Assembly: GCA_963921425.1 (NCBI GenBank)
Contig: OY992837.1
Coordinates: 903,896-967,895, forward strand
Length of the DNA stretch: 64,000 nt
Source: Dryas octopetala
Lineage: Eukaryota; Streptophyta; Magnoliopsida; Rosales; Rosaceae
Direction: 5' to 3'
Below the pieces are notes generated by a model that saw only the letters and a program-made list of their open reading frames with translations, was not told where the DNA came from and did not search any database. Position numbers and translations under genes: made by a program. The first letter of the stretch is position 1. Each line of letters starts with the position of its first letter. Shown here one piece after another: positions 38,201 to 51,800 of this stretch.

Positions 38201-41200
38201 CATTGGACCTATGGGGCTACACAATGGAAGGTAGCCCTCTCTCATCCCATAAACCCTCCTAGTCCCGGTGAAGGTGGGATTTATTCTTCGGTCTCTTGAC
38301 ATTGTCATGGACTTAAGCAGTTACAGCTAGTTGGCTTCTGTTAAATAACCTTGAAGGCAACCAAAACTGACTTTTCTCTGGGAATACCAAATTGTTCTAA
38401 TCTTTAATTTTCTAATATATTTTTGAATCTGGAATGTTTTGCAACTTGGGAAATCCAAGCCTTTTGTGAGTAACTGGATTACAAGTGAGTGATAATATTT
38501 GCCTATTTGGCATTTGGGCTATACTCGTATCTGAGTGGAAAGCCTTTTCATTAGTTGGGATGTTTACCTAAAATATATATATTGCTGTATCAATGGTTTC
38601 CATCTGATGGGTTGCCTTTTGTTTTCTTTGGTTTTTTTTTTATTTTTTATTTCAGGTCTTTACCTTTGCTCCTTCCTGCTGTTGAGGATGGCATATTTAA
38701 TGATAGTTGGCGGATTCGGCAAAGCTCTGTGGAATTATTGGGTGATCTCTTATTTAAGGTAATTTCATCTCACTGTCATCCAGTTTCCTTTTTCTTGGAG
38801 TTTATAAGTCTTTGGTTTCTAATCTGTATTTAATCCAGGTTGCTGGAACTTCTGGAAAAGCTTTACTTGAGGGTGGCAGTGATGATGAAGGTGCTAGTAC
38901 TGAAGCACATGGGCGGGCTATAATTGAGGTTCTGGGAAGAGATAAGCGTGATGAAATTCTTGCTGCATTATATATGGTTCGGACTGATGTCAGCCTATCA
39001 GTGCGACAGGTAATCTGAGTAGTTTGTTTGGCATGAATTGATATTTTTTTTTGACACAATTGTAACTTGCAAATCAAAATTAACCTTTTTTTTTTCTTTT
39101 TTCTTTTTTCAGGCTGCGTTGCATGTATGGAAAACTATTGTAGCCAATACTCCAAAGACTCTAAAGGAAATAATGCCAGTTTTGATGAATACTCTAATTA
39201 CCTCTCTTGCATCATCGTCCTCTGAAAGGCGGCAGGTTGCTGCACGATCACTGGGTGAGCTTGTTAGGAAACTTGGTGAGAGAGTGCTTCCTTTGATCAT
39301 CCCAATTTTATCCCAAGGGCTGAAGGACTCTGACACCAGCAGAAGACAAGTGAGAATTCTATTTCACTTTTACTTGTTTTGATGTTGCAACTTTGCTATT
39401 TACTGAATATTTTCATATTATCATTCAGTCTTGTAGATAAAAAGGCTTTTGTTTTGGAATTGATATTTTTGTGTCTTCTTGTGGTTCCTAAACTCTTAAT
39501 GACCTTCAGACTGAAAAAAAAAAAAAAAAAAAAAGGTGACCTTAGTTATTGAGTTCGATTTGGGTTAATGCCCAACCAGTGCAAGTGTGACTTGTGGTTT
39601 GGGTACTTTTATTGGTTATTTGAAAAGAAACAAGTTGAGTACCTTATTACGACCTTGATAAATATATATATATAACCTGTTTGACAACTATAACACATTT
39701 TTAATGTTCCCGTGACCGACAGGGTGTATGCATTGGTCTGAGTGAAGTAATGGCAAGTGCTGCTAAAAGTCAGTTGTTGAGTTTCATGGATGAGCTTATT
39801 CCGACCATTCGAACTGCTCTTTCTGATAGGTTTTTCTTTTTCTGGTTTATTTCCCTTTATGCTGTTTCTGATTTTCCAAGTTTTTTTTTTTTTATTATTT
39901 ACTTTATTTTATTTGTTAATAGCATGCCTGAGGTTCGTGAGTCTGCTGGCTTAGCATTCAACACTCTGTACAAGGTACTTTTTCTAGTTTGTTATTTAAT
40001 TTGAATCTTCTTTTTTAAAATGGTCATTTTGGGATATAGTTATAACTATGATGTCACAATGCAGAATGCTGGAATGCAAGCAATCGATGAAATTGTTCCC
40101 AGTCTTTTGCATGCTTTGGAGGATGATGAAACTTCCGATACTGCCCTTGATGGTCTCAAACAAATCTTAAGGTGAAATACCCACTTACATTCCTATGTCT
40201 CTCACTCGCTCTCTCTTACCCCTTGTATTACTGTTTTAGTGCTAAGTTGCTGCATTTTCTGTTTTAGTGTCAGGATTTCGGCTGTTTTGCCCCACATCTT
40301 GCCCAAGCTGGTCCAGCTTCCTCTTACGTATGTCCTTTTCTTTTTAAAATTACTGTGTATCAAATGCCTTTTTGAATGCTACTTGTTTACCGAAATATTT
40401 TGAATATCCAGTGCGTTGAATGCACATGCTCTTGGAGCTGTCGCTGAGGTTGCTGGCCCTGGTCTTAACACTCATCTTGGAACTGTTCTTCCTGCTTTAC
40501 TTTCTGCAATGGATGTTGATGACAAGGTATGCCATTGGGATGCCCATTTCATGTTTCCACTGTACTTGCAACCTTCTATGCTTAGTTAAGAACACATCTT
40601 TTTCTCTGTTTTTTGGCCTTGTGGTTTTGCTTTGTAGGCTGTTTAAATGCATCTTAGTGGCTGTATACTATTATTTAATCGCTCACAGTAACTGGCTGGA
40701 CGTTATTAAGATCTAATCAGGCTGAAGTTGAATTTGACTATTGTTCCTTTGGAAATTTTAGGACGTTCAAACTTTGGCAAGGGAGGCCGCTGAAACTGTG
40801 GTCTTAGTCATAGATGATGAAGGTGTTGAATCCCTTACGTCCGAGCTTCTTAGAGCTGTCAGTGATAGTCAGGTATTAATTTGATTTATTAACTATGCAA
40901 ATTGAAGGCTTAATCCTATTTATTCTCCCCCCCCCCTTCTCTCTCTCTCTCTATATATATGTATACAAACACATATACATATCTCACTCACTTTGATATT
41001 GTATTCCATGGTTTCAGGCATCAATTAGAAGAAGTGCTTCATATCTTACAGGATATTTCTTCAAAAACAGCAAATTATATTTGGTTGATGAAGCTCCAAA
41101 CATGATATCTACATTGATTGTTTTGCTCAGTGATTCAGATTCTGCTACTGTGGCGGTATGTGCTACGAGTAATTCAGGTTCTATTGTTGATCCCGTGTAC

Positions 41201-44200
41201 ATGACGTTGTATTTTATCTTCTGTACAACAGGTTGCTTGGGAAGCTTTATCAAGGGTTGTAAGTTCTGTTCCCAAGGAGGTACTTCCTTCATATATTAAA
41301 TTAGTTCGAGATGCTGTATCTACTTCCAGAGATAAGGAGCGCAGGAAAAAGAAGGTGGAAAAGTTGTTTGGATTGTTAAATATAATAGTTGCTTTAGTAC
41401 AAGTTAAGTTCCATGTGCATTCTAAATGTTTTTCTGTGAAAGGTCTTTTGATATGAATATTATGTTTGTGACCATGCAGGGAGGACCAATTCTCATACCT
41501 GGATTTTGTTTACCAAAAGCACTTCAACCAGTGCTTCCAATATTTCTCCAAGTATGCTAGCTATTCTTTTTCCTTGGATGCTAGATTTCAAATGAAAGGC
41601 TATAAGCCATTGTCTTGTTTATTTGATATACCGATTAATATTACATGATTGACAAGTTTCCTTTTTAGCATAGCTTTTAAATACCTCTGGGTTTTTGTGC
41701 TGCACCTTTAGGGTTTAATAAGTGGATCTGCTGAATTAAGAGAGCAAGCGGCACTGGGTCTTGGTGAACTAATTGAAGTGACTAGTGAAAAGGCACTGAA
41801 AGAGTTTGTCATCCCAATAACAGGGTATGTATGATTAAAGTATGGTAACTTGTGTATTGTTCCCTAAATTTGTGGTATCTAATTTGAACATATAGAAGTC
41901 ATATTTGTATAAAGTTTTTCCCTTGAGAGGAAGAATGCACTTTTTTCCTTAAAACTCAGCACATACTCCCTTTGACCAAAATTTTCTTAGAAACTTTTTA
42001 TATTTAGCGATTTCTTATGACTGAAGTTGTAACTTGTGAGGAGGCATTAATAATGAAACGCACGGCTTTTCATCTTTAAAATGTCTAATTTTGCTCTTGT
42101 CTAATCTTTGTGCTTCTTAGTAAGTTACTAAAAGAAATTGAGTCATACCTCAGAAATGGTCTGTGGGAGGCAAACTCTTGAAAATATTCATGATCTTTAT
42201 ATTATTGTATTACACATGCTGCGTAGACTGCAGATTCAATTTCTTTCCTCCTAAATTGAGTGTTTATTTGTTATTTTATGTTTTACCTGTTTTTTTTTTT
42301 TTTTTCCAGTACTGTTTGTTTTGATAAGAAGTACTTATGTCATTGTTTGACTTTCATGAATCAAGATCACTTCTTTTTAGTAACTGAGCTTGGTATGCTG
42401 CATGGTAACTCTTACATAAGAAACCAGTTCTCGTGCTTGTGCTTAACTTTAGAAATTCTGACTGGCTATTATTTGTGGCTGCAGTCCTCTTATCCGGATA
42501 ATAGGCGATCGGTTCCCTTGGCAGGTTAAGAGTTCTATTTTATCCACTTTAGAAATCATGATAAGAAAGGGTGGGATGGCATTGAAACCTTTTCTTCCTC
42601 AGCTTCAAACAACATTTGTGAAGTGTCTACAGGATAACACAAGGTTAGGTTGGAGTTTAATGATCTAGTATTGTTTTTAGGATAATGGCATTTGCTCACA
42701 GGTCATTGCATCTGGAATTAGTATCTTGGTTCCTGTTTATGTGTTGATATCTCAGTTAATATCCCTGATGTTAAAAATAGCTGTAATCATAATTTAAGAT
42801 TACATTTAACTACTTGTGTTTTAGATTTTCATATATTGGTACACATGTCATCACTCATCAGTGGTCCATAAGTTGTCCAGCTTGCATGCTCCATATATCC
42901 TGCTTATGTAGTACTTTGCAAGTGCAGAATTGTTCGTTCAAGTGCTGCTCTCGCACTCGGAAAGCTTAGTGCTCTCAGTACCCGGGTTGACCCTTTAGTT
43001 GGAGACCTCCTATCTAGTTTGAAGGTGATTGTTTGTTAGGATCTTTGATGCACTTGAATTCCAAAATCTGATTGACTGATTGTACAATTGTTCTGGATTT
43101 CACTGTTCAGGCTTCTGACAGTGGGGTTCGGGAGGCAACTTTGTCTGCTCTTGAAGGTGTCCTAAAGCATGCTGGGAAGAGTGTGAGCAGTGATGTTAGA
43201 GCTCGTGTGTACGTGCACCTTAAGGATTTGATTCATCATGATGATGACCAGGTTCGGATATCTGCTGCAAGCATTTTGGGTATCATGACTCAGGTATGTC
43301 CTGGATAATTGAAGAACTGCCCCAATATTTATCTTGTATTCTGCTGTTAATTCTAAGAAACACAGATTTTATTAAGAAAATAAAAACTGAAGGAAATACA
43401 AGCAAAATGGACTAGGAGTCCATCAGACACCTGAACAACAGCCATATTAGAACCTGCTCCTTTCTATGTTGTTTTCTTTTGTTATTGATCTAACTTTCCT
43501 CTGATAATTTGCAGTACGTGGAAGATGCTCAGCTGGTGGAGCTGGTTCAGGAACTCTCAAATTTGCCATTGTCTCTTAGCTGGTCCGCTAGGCATGGCTC
43601 CGTACTCACAATTTCATCCATTCTCAGGCACAACCCATCCGCTATTTGTATGTCTCCAGTGTTTCCGTCTATTCTGAACCAGCTTAAGGGCGCCTTGACT
43701 GATGAGAAGGTATTTAATCCTGAGAGTTGATTTTATTTTTTATTATGCTTTGCAAACTAGTGACACACTTTCCCTCAAACAGTTCCCTCTTCGTGAAACT
43801 TCAACCAAGGCACTTGGGAGACTTCTGATTCATAAAGTCCGAAGTGATCCATCTAATAGCTCAGTTTTTTCGGATATTATATCATCCATAGTGTCAGCTT
43901 TGCGTGATGATTCTAGTGAAGTTAGAAGAAAGGCATTATCTGCTATAAAAGCAGTTTCTAAGGTATATATGCTTTTGGTTTTTGAATTTTCATGTTCAAA
44001 TCCTGAACTGTACTCTACATATCATTAGGGATTTTATACATGGTAAATTGTGTTACAGGAAAATTCTTCAGTTATTGTGGCCCATATCAATATTATTGGA
44101 CCTGCACTTGCTGAGTGTTTGAAGGATGGAAGTACTCCCGTGAGACTTGCAGCAGAAAGATGTGCTCTGCATGCCTTCCAATTGACGAAGGGTATTTTTT

Positions 44201-44588
44201 TTATGCTTGAGTACAGTTATATTGCAGCAGTTCATGAAAATCTACTAATGATCCAGTTCATGAAGCTGGGAAGTGCAGTTGTTACAGTGTTTTTGTTTCA
44301 TATTTTCCAGGTCCTGAAAATGTTCAAGCTGCACAAAAGTTCATCACAGGCTTGGATGCTAGACGATTGTCAAAGTTTCCTGAACATAGGTATATATCAG
44401 TACCTGGAGTTATAATATACTACACACACACACACACACCATCATTCGAATAAATTTGTCCATGTTCGTGTTTTGGATAGTTATTTGGTTATTGTTCTCT
44501 TTCTAATTTTTTTGTAATCACCGGTGGTTTCATCTGGAAATGCAGTGATGATAGCGAAGATGGTGAGGACACCGTGGCAAGTGGCTGA
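23287..44588 (+). CDS. GCN1: GCN1 / ILITYHIA, HEAT-repeat activator of GCN2
   Basis: Ribosome-associated scaffold that lets the kinase GCN2 sense stalled ribosomes and phosphorylate eIF2alpha; in Arabidopsis ILA also affects immunity and plastid development. All 58 exons could be phased, giving 2,628 aa with no stop: 23287-23401, 24115-24491, 24595-24735, 24858-25239, 25790-25936, 26164-26348, 26454-26580, 26685-26758, 26846-26922, 27016-27052, 27136-27302, 27743-27926, 28832-28909, 29376-29495, 29597-29656, 29839-29964, 30073-30163, 30270-30439, 31152-31454, 31541-31657, 31759-31860, 31941-32090, 32316-32480, 32567-32743, 32991-33113, 33284-33364, 33457-33573, 33740-33912, 35402-35479, 35612-35759, 36137-36259, 36353-36409, 36489-36599, 36687-37052, 37562-37672, 37807-37876, 37993-38071, 38656-38758, 38839-39009, 39113-39349, 39723-39829, 39923-39974, 40065-40171, 40268-40327, 40412-40526, 40762-40872, 41018-41155, 41232-41354, 41480-41551, 41712-41824, 42485-42643, 42928-43024, 43111-43293, 43515-43709, 43783-43962, 44059-44191, 44311-44389, 44546-44588. 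HEAT repeats fill most of the protein; a charged helix ([12 protein letters not shown]) lies near residue 840. The middle and C-terminal blocks closely match remembered Arabidopsis ILA, including the acidic end [13 protein letters not shown]. Confidence 0.97.
33913..35401 (+). mobile_element. Enlarged GCN1 intron 28 with probable retroelement remnant
   Basis: This 1,489-bp intron is much longer than most in the gene. It ends in a run of A residues directly before the CAG acceptor at 35399-35401, with a T-rich LINE-3'-UTR-like tract before it. A second, shorter A-run follows a similar tract near 35175. A perfect 14-bp inverted repeat (35253-35266 and 35287-35300) sits near the end. I infer truncated LINE insertion(s); no reverse transcriptase domain or target duplication was identified. 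Confidence 0.4.
35541..35588 (+). repeat. (TC)n(CCCT)n microsatellite in GCN1 intron 29
   Basis: About 12 TC units pass into six CCCT units, ending 23 nt before the exon 30 acceptor, so the repeat supplies the polypyrimidine tract of that splice site. Confidence 0.95.
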
Positions 44589-46124
44589 ACAGTTGGTCTG
44601 CCGAGCTAATTATTGTTTTCCTAGTTCAAGAGTTGGAGGTATAGAAAATACACATGTTTGGGATTCCTGCAGCCATGTTTTCATGGTACCTTTCAGTCAT
44701 ATATAATTGCGGATTATACAAATATATAAATCAGAGAGGCCTGGACACCCAATTTTTCAGACTTGGGTGTTATAAATTCAATGTAATTGTTAGTTGAATA
44801 TGTCCAAAGGATCATGTATAGAAGGAGGGCGCATGTGGGCTTTCCAATTTTTGTAATCTATATTTTGTATTCCATATAATTTCCATCTTTCGATCTCATA
44901 TTAGAATGCTGTTCCTAGTGTAATGATTTCTGTTGCTCAATTTAATTCTTATTCTTCTGTTATTGTAGACTAGTAGTAGTACGTGCATATGTGCCCCCTC
45001 ATCAAATTATATGCCTTTAGTTGTGGAGACTCATGATTATAACTAATTTATTAGGTTACAAAGGGCTGACCTCGCAAGTCAAATATGTTAAATGAGTAAT
45101 TTTAAAGGGTTGGTTTTGTGATCAGGGGCTTACTCGGATTAGCGTTAGTTTTTTGGCGTTAATTAACAGAGGATTTTTTTTTCCCCTATTTAGGGTGTTG
45201 TAAGAGGCTTGAATGGGGCCTTATGAAAACTTTGTAATCCACATTGCTTGCCTACATTAGGACTTAATTTCTTATTTGCTCCAACTTTTTCTTTCAACTA
45301 TTCTTTCCCAATTTACATGTCATCAATTATTAGTTATTAGGAGACACATTCTCACCTCTAATTTAGCTAGTCAAAATTGGTTGAGCTCGCTTAAGAGTTT
45401 TTGGGTTGGAGAATGACTTTTTGACATTTCTCTCTATTTTAGCTAAAGAGCTCCAGTTGACTACCCTTTAGAAGATGCTACAAATCCAAAATTAATTGTC
45501 AACGACATATCCTGTTTTCCCAAAGCATGCACTATATATTAAATTACATTTTGTTAGAAGACTTTTTTTGCTTTTTGGTATATTGAAGGAAATTGAATTC
45601 CTGGTCAGCCCTAATCCTAACCCATTTGTCCACACTCTCTCACTGCTTGCTAACCCAAGGGCTTGCTGGACGGCCTCATTTAATTCAACCAATTAGAACT
45701 TACTATTTTTCCGGCATACTTAATGGGGTGAAGTGAGTTTAAGATGGCTGTTAGCTAAAGATTTCCCAAATAAAATAGTTAATAATGACATGCAGTTTAA
45801 AGGCGCGTTGATTTCTCTATTACCTGTAGTTCACATTTTCTTTGCGCCCTCTGTATTTCTAGCTATGGACCTTGTTTGTTCCGATCCTTTTATGGCTATA
45901 CAGCCTATACCTGTTGGTTGTTGTTTTGGTCGAAAGCTTTAGCTGTTGGGTAGAAAAAAAAAAAAAAAAAAAAAATAAGAAGCAAGTCATGTTGTACTGA
46001 TTAATTATGTCGTAGTTGGTATATCTAGCTTGCTTAGCCAAGGGTTTTTCCACCTGTGAAGTAGTTCATGGTATATATATCTTTCCTTAGCCGTTAAAGT
46101 TCATGATCAGTGATTGCAAGCCAC

Positions 46125-46127
<3 letters not shown>

Positions 46128-46171
<44 letters not shown>
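46128..46171. repeat. (AG)22 microsatellite
   Basis: Uninterrupted AG dinucleotide run of 44 bp between GCN1 and the neprosin gene, the longest dinucleotide run in the window. Confidence 0.95.
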
Positions 46172-46176
<5 letters not shown>

Positions 46177-48575
46177 TTATTTTGGTAAAATTACCTGAGA
46201 CTTGTGTAGTTAGGTAACACCCTATAATAAACATTACGTCCAAAGTCACCATTCAAGCCTTCTTCTTGCCTTGGAAGCGAGCATAATGTGCAATGACTAG
46301 AATGCCCTTCAAAATTCAGTGGTCTGCACTGTGCAGTATTATATATATGTAGTAGAGTACTGTAGACACACACCAAATTAATTAATGCACAGGCTATTCA
46401 TTAAGTTATATTTATATATATATATATGTATATATGTATATCATTAAGACCAAGGGACCCTGCAATCAAAAAAAAAAAAAAAAAACCAAGGGACCCTCGA
46501 TCCTGCCCTCCAGACGGTGTGTGGTCATTGTCCAATTTAATCACTCTCAGTCTCAGTAGTGTTAGCAAAATAGTAGCAGATATCATTTCAATCAGACTTG
46601 GAAATTTATGGTGACCCATGCCATGCACGATTGAGATTTCAAATTTGTGAATCACTTGGTGTATTCATGGTTCACAAGGTTGTATATACATTGTATGGTG
46701 ATCAAGTTCTAAAATGAAACATATTTATGGAAATATGGCTGACCTTCAATCATATCTTTCGAAGGTAACTTTAAAATGATTAAAAATAAACCCCTTAGGA
46801 ATTCATTTATGTGCATTAATTCACACATTTATGTTAATTCATACAATTGATTGAATGCATTTAATGAAAAATGGCCTCATGTAATTGTATAAGGTTCATG
46901 TATATATGTGGCTTGTAACATAATTTGAGCTTTTTCATGTTTTTTAGGATTTATGTTAATTAAATTTGATGATTAATAATGTCAAACTTACTAAATATAC
47001 TCACCAAATACTGTATCAATATTCAGTACACTCCTCGTTATTAAAAGGGATGAATGCAATTGTTATAGCCTATAGGTCATTTTAATTTCATGTAGTTTTG
47101 TGAGGATGTTAGAATTTACAGTGCATAAAAGTCCTAGGGTGCTCCTCTCTTATTCTCCTAGGCAATTTAATTGATTCAAACTCATCGGAGACTCAGAGGT
47201 TGGACCACTCATCACTTTTATCACCAAAGGCTGCAAGTACTACCGTCAACTTTTTTAAATTCATGAACTCAAACCCTACGAGATAATACAGTACAAATAT
47301 CATGAGAAGTCGTTTAGGGTATTTATGTAATTTCAAGTTCAGAAATGTTTGAGTCAAATCCAGGCTTGTGGAGTTGAGGAGACTGACAACCAAATTTTTC
47401 TCTATTAATGAGCAAAGAAGCAGCATTCGAGATTCGGGAATAGAAGGTTACCCCATTTATTACTTATTAGTTTAACACACATTTATTATTTTCATATTCT
47501 TCTTTCATTATTTTACTACCCTTCAACTATACATTTTTCTAAAATGTATACCACATGGAGAAGGGTGCATTTGTAGCACAGATCAAGGAACTGCTTGCGA
47601 CCCAATGCTTTCCTATGAAAAAAATAAAATAAATTAATACATTGAAATTTCAACAACAGCTATTTCCTTCCTTTGGCTTCATTACCTCAAAGTCCAAACC
47701 CTAGCTAGGCGTACACATTACATGACAACTTGAATAAAAATAAATAAACTAAACCATTAATTACATGCTTGCTATATATATTATGGGTTTTTTTTTTTTT
47801 TTTTTAATTTGGACAATCAGCCACGCCCACCAAATTGTATGCCTATCAATTAATTGGCCGGGTAACATATCCCATGATTATTGATTAGTGTTTATGGTAT
47901 TAATAACGTATGATTAATTGTCTATGTTGAAGATGGTAACCTATCATATTCACATTCGGATACTATACCTACATGTATGTGAGAAAAAGGTGTATCTAGG
48001 CAATGACATGTGGCAGTAGGAAGGGGTAGAAAGCATGGGAATTGAGTGCTACTAGTGGAGACTTATAAAAGGGTGAAACAAATGAAGGGAAATGGAGAGT
48101 CTGGGAATTAAGGAAGGAAAGAAAGCAAAACAAACAGGTGGTGCATGTAGAAGGTCAGAAGGTGTGCGGTTTCAAGAGAAATATTTATGGCAATGTGTAT
48201 GGTGGCAGATACAAACATTGAATTGGAGTGCAATTAAAGGTGGCTGTTTCAGTTGCGTAGGTCTCTGGAAGCTTTATAATTATTTAATATATTATTATTA
48301 TATATTTATAAAGCTTTTCTAGCCTGGCCTCCTCTCCTTCATTTCTTTGCTTCATCAAGTTGTTACAAATTAAGAATAAAAAAAAAAAGAGTTGCTTCCA
48401 ATTAATATATATATATATATATGTATACATGTATGCATATGAAACCAATGCAGGCAATGATGATGTTGATGCTGAAGGCGGTCTAAGGGGGGTCTCCACT
48501 CTCTGCTGTGCTCTACTGCGCTTAATTATCCTTCACCCACCTCCTCTCCCTCACCATTAATTACATCAGAGAGAG

Positions 48576-48579
<4 letters not shown>

Positions 48580-48611
<32 letters not shown>
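48580..48611 (+). repeat. (GA)n repeat in the neprosin gene upstream region
   Basis: GA run about 220 bp before the neprosin start codon. GA runs here are potential binding sites for BPC/GAGA-binding proteins and common in plant 5' regions. Confidence 0.85.
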
Positions 48612-48613
<2 letters not shown>

Positions 48614-48833
48614 AAGGTCCCCTCCCTTATTGCTTGCTATTACAAGTCCTTTTCTTTGTTCATTTGTGGTTTGTGTGGGTGTTTGGTGCAAGTAATATGA
48701 AGCAAAAAAGTCAGATTTGCTTCTCTTCTTTGTATTACCAGTAATGGTGTGCTAGGCTACACATTAGTTTCGTATACATGCCTTAATTTGTCAATTTCTT
48801 TGGCACTGAATGATCGAGATCATAATATATAAT

Positions 48834-51800
48834 ATGGGTACTAGTAGTACTACTCATGCTGTTGGAATTGGAAGGAAACAAAGAGATCATCATCAGTGCT
48901 TGTCATCACCATCACCATCATCATCATCATCATCAACTCTTCTTCATCTTCTACTTGTAGCCTTCATCTTCCAAAGATTTTCACTCTCAGTCGCTTCTTC
49001 TGGCCCAAGTTATAATAAACAAGTTAGTAGCTTGAGACTGGAGAGGATTGAGAAGCACTTGGAGAAGATTAACAAACCTGCTGTCATGACCCTACAAGTA
49101 TGTAATGTACCTGTATATATATATATATACATTTCAAAAGATCTGATTTTGTTTTATATTTTGTTTCAAGTTATAAATAAATTATTAAATCTCATGATGT
49201 GGGTAAATATTAATTCCCTGTACGTTTTTGGTTTGTTTGGTTGATGTTTGCAGAGCCCAGATGGAGATATCATAGATTGCGTCCATAAAAGAAAGCAGCC
49301 AGCTTTGGATCACCCTCTTTTAAAGAATCACAAGATCCAGGTACAAATTATTAAAGCTAGCTTTTTTTTTTTTGGTCGAAAAATTATTAAAGCTAGCTTC
49401 ATAAAAGATACCAATTAACCCACATGAATATATATATGACTTTCTCTCTCCAGCGCTAACAATTTAATTATTCACAATATTTGTTGTCTTTAATTATTTT
49501 TATTTTTGTAATTTAATCTGTATTGAAATGGGTTTTCAATGTGGCTTATGTATATGTACATGTATATATGTATCTCTCTATCTACCCTCTTAAATGTTAG
49601 TTTTGCCTTCAAAGCTAGCTAGTTGATGAGGTGATGAGGGGTTTGATATAATGTTTTAATGAACCAAACAGAAAGTGGCACCAGAAATGCCAAAAGCGAT
49701 GAAGATGATGAAGAAGCAAAATGATGATGTGGTGGGAGAGGGAGACCAAAAGCATGGGATGAGCAATAGGTCTAGTAATATTAATGAAGGATTAAAGGGT
49801 TCATGGGAGCAAATGTGGCATTTAAATGGGACTAGATGTCCAAGAGGGACGGTTCCCATACGGCGGAGCACAGTGCATGATGTTCTGAGAGCCAAGTCTT
49901 TGTTTGACTTTGGCAAGAAACAACGGACCAACACCATTGCCCTTGCTAGGCGCACCGATGCGCCCGATGTAGTCAGCGGGAATGGCCATGAGGTATCATA
50001 TCATCATATCATCATTGCCATCCATTATGTCTGTGTATTATATATCATCTTCACCATTATTTAGTTTTCAAGTGCATCATCATTTCCTAACTTTAATTAT
50101 TAGTATCAATATATTGATTATGCCAATCTTAATTAGTCTCATGTATCTAATTTGAATTTTGATCCACTATATTAATATTAAATTAATAATGAATTCTAAT
50201 TCTCTGCTTGTCTTGTCTTGTCTTGTTTTAATTAATTGAAAAATAATTAAACATGTGGGAATTTGCGACACTATTGATTAAGAGTATTTTCCTTAAATAT
50301 ATTTCAGGTCTCATGTTTGAATCTCAAATTCTCAATCCTTAAATATTGATAAATAAAAAAGGAATTAAATGTAAATTAATTTTCGTATGGCATAGTTGTC
50401 GAGAACATTAAATGGAAGACACCACTTGTACGTTCAAAAGTGGAACTTTAAAACATGAAACTTTGAGAATAGAAATTTAGTTCACCAAAAGCCAAGTAGA
50501 TTATGTTTTTTAATAAATACATTAATTTTCTTGGGTAGAGTTTAGATTTAAATTTAATGTTATTTAAAATGTTGCAAGAAATTCAGTCATTTATAAAATT
50601 ATGTACATTTATCTTCTTTTATTTTTTCGGTCATTGGTACATTTATTTTCTTATTCTCCTTTTATTGCTCACATTCTCATTCGAAATTAATTAAAAATTT
50701 AAATTGAGTCATTGCTGCTGGTAGTACCTTTTAGAGTAAAAGGGATAGAAATTTATTTTCAAAAAGAAAAAGGGATAGAAATTTCAACTGTGACGTACAT
50801 TATGAACAAAAAGTTTTTGAAAATTTTTTATACGCAAAGAATGGTTCCGAGTAAATGAGGATTTAAATTTAATTTGTATGACTTCAAATCATGTGTAGCA
50901 TGCAATCGCGTACACTGGATCATCGCAAGAGGTGTATGGGGCAAAGGCGACAATCAATGTGTGGACCCCATCGATCGAAGAAGTAAACGAGTTCAGTCTC
51001 TCACAGATTTGGATTCTTTCGGGATCATTTGACGGCTCAGATCTCAACAGCATAGAAGCTGGATGGCAGGTACTTCTTCCATTTAATTTACTATTATTTT
51101 TCCAATTTTAATTTATTATTTATTTATGCATTTATGTAGGCATCAGTTATTACTTCGACAATTTTATTATATTCTTTAAATGGAAGCGTAATGGAAATAT
51201 AAATTAATATTTGTTATATTTTTCTAAATTAAAGAAAAAAAGATATATATTGTTGATAGTATATTTTCCTGAAGCCTTGATTATTCCACTAGTCAGGTCA
51301 GTCCGGAGCTCTATGGTGACAGCAGGCCAAGATTGTTCACTTACTGGACGGTCAGATCTCTCTCTTTCTCTCTTATAATTAATATATTAACCAATTTAAA
51401 TTTAAATTGTGCTTACTTATTTTTTATGCTTGAATATTTATAGAATTTAAATATAGGTTAATTTTATGTGTGTGTACTGTGTACCATGATTCTCTCCTAA
51501 TTAATAAGGCCGGATTTAATTAGTCAAAGTCAAACGTACACTAACATCTAAGGTTGTGAGTCTCAGTTGGTTTGTACTAATTTAGATAGTCTCATAAGTT
51601 TTCGGATCATGACTTCAACCCATGATTTTGTCTTGCCTTACATATGCAGGTCATGCATAGTTGTGCGTGTAATTTTGTATTTATTGGCTTAAATATTACA
51701 TTGCACAAGTGACAAATCTATAATTAAATTTTAAATATTACATTGGCTTCATTACCAGAAATTGTAGATGATCAATCTACACAGAAAACTACAAGTGTGT

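Larger units (their letters stand above)
44589..48833. other. Intergenic between GCN1 and the neprosin gene
   Basis: About 4.2 kb without a supported gene. The left end should hold the GCN1 3' UTR. There are poly(A) runs near 45953-45975 and 46470, a GA repeat (separate entry), and a fold-back (AAGCTTTATAA against TTATAAAGCTT) near 48269-48318. Short frames at 45492-45692 on both strands match no known family. Confidence 0.5.

Noticed and set aside
38060-38308. Minus-strand frame in GCN1 intron 37 with a repeated CCCATTGGACC-like patch
   Set aside because: Looks like a decayed repeat fragment, but no ends, duplication or family could be recognised.
45492-45696. Overlapping frames on both strands after GCN1
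   Set aside because: About 66 codons each, no recognisable domain, no splice context; probably chance.
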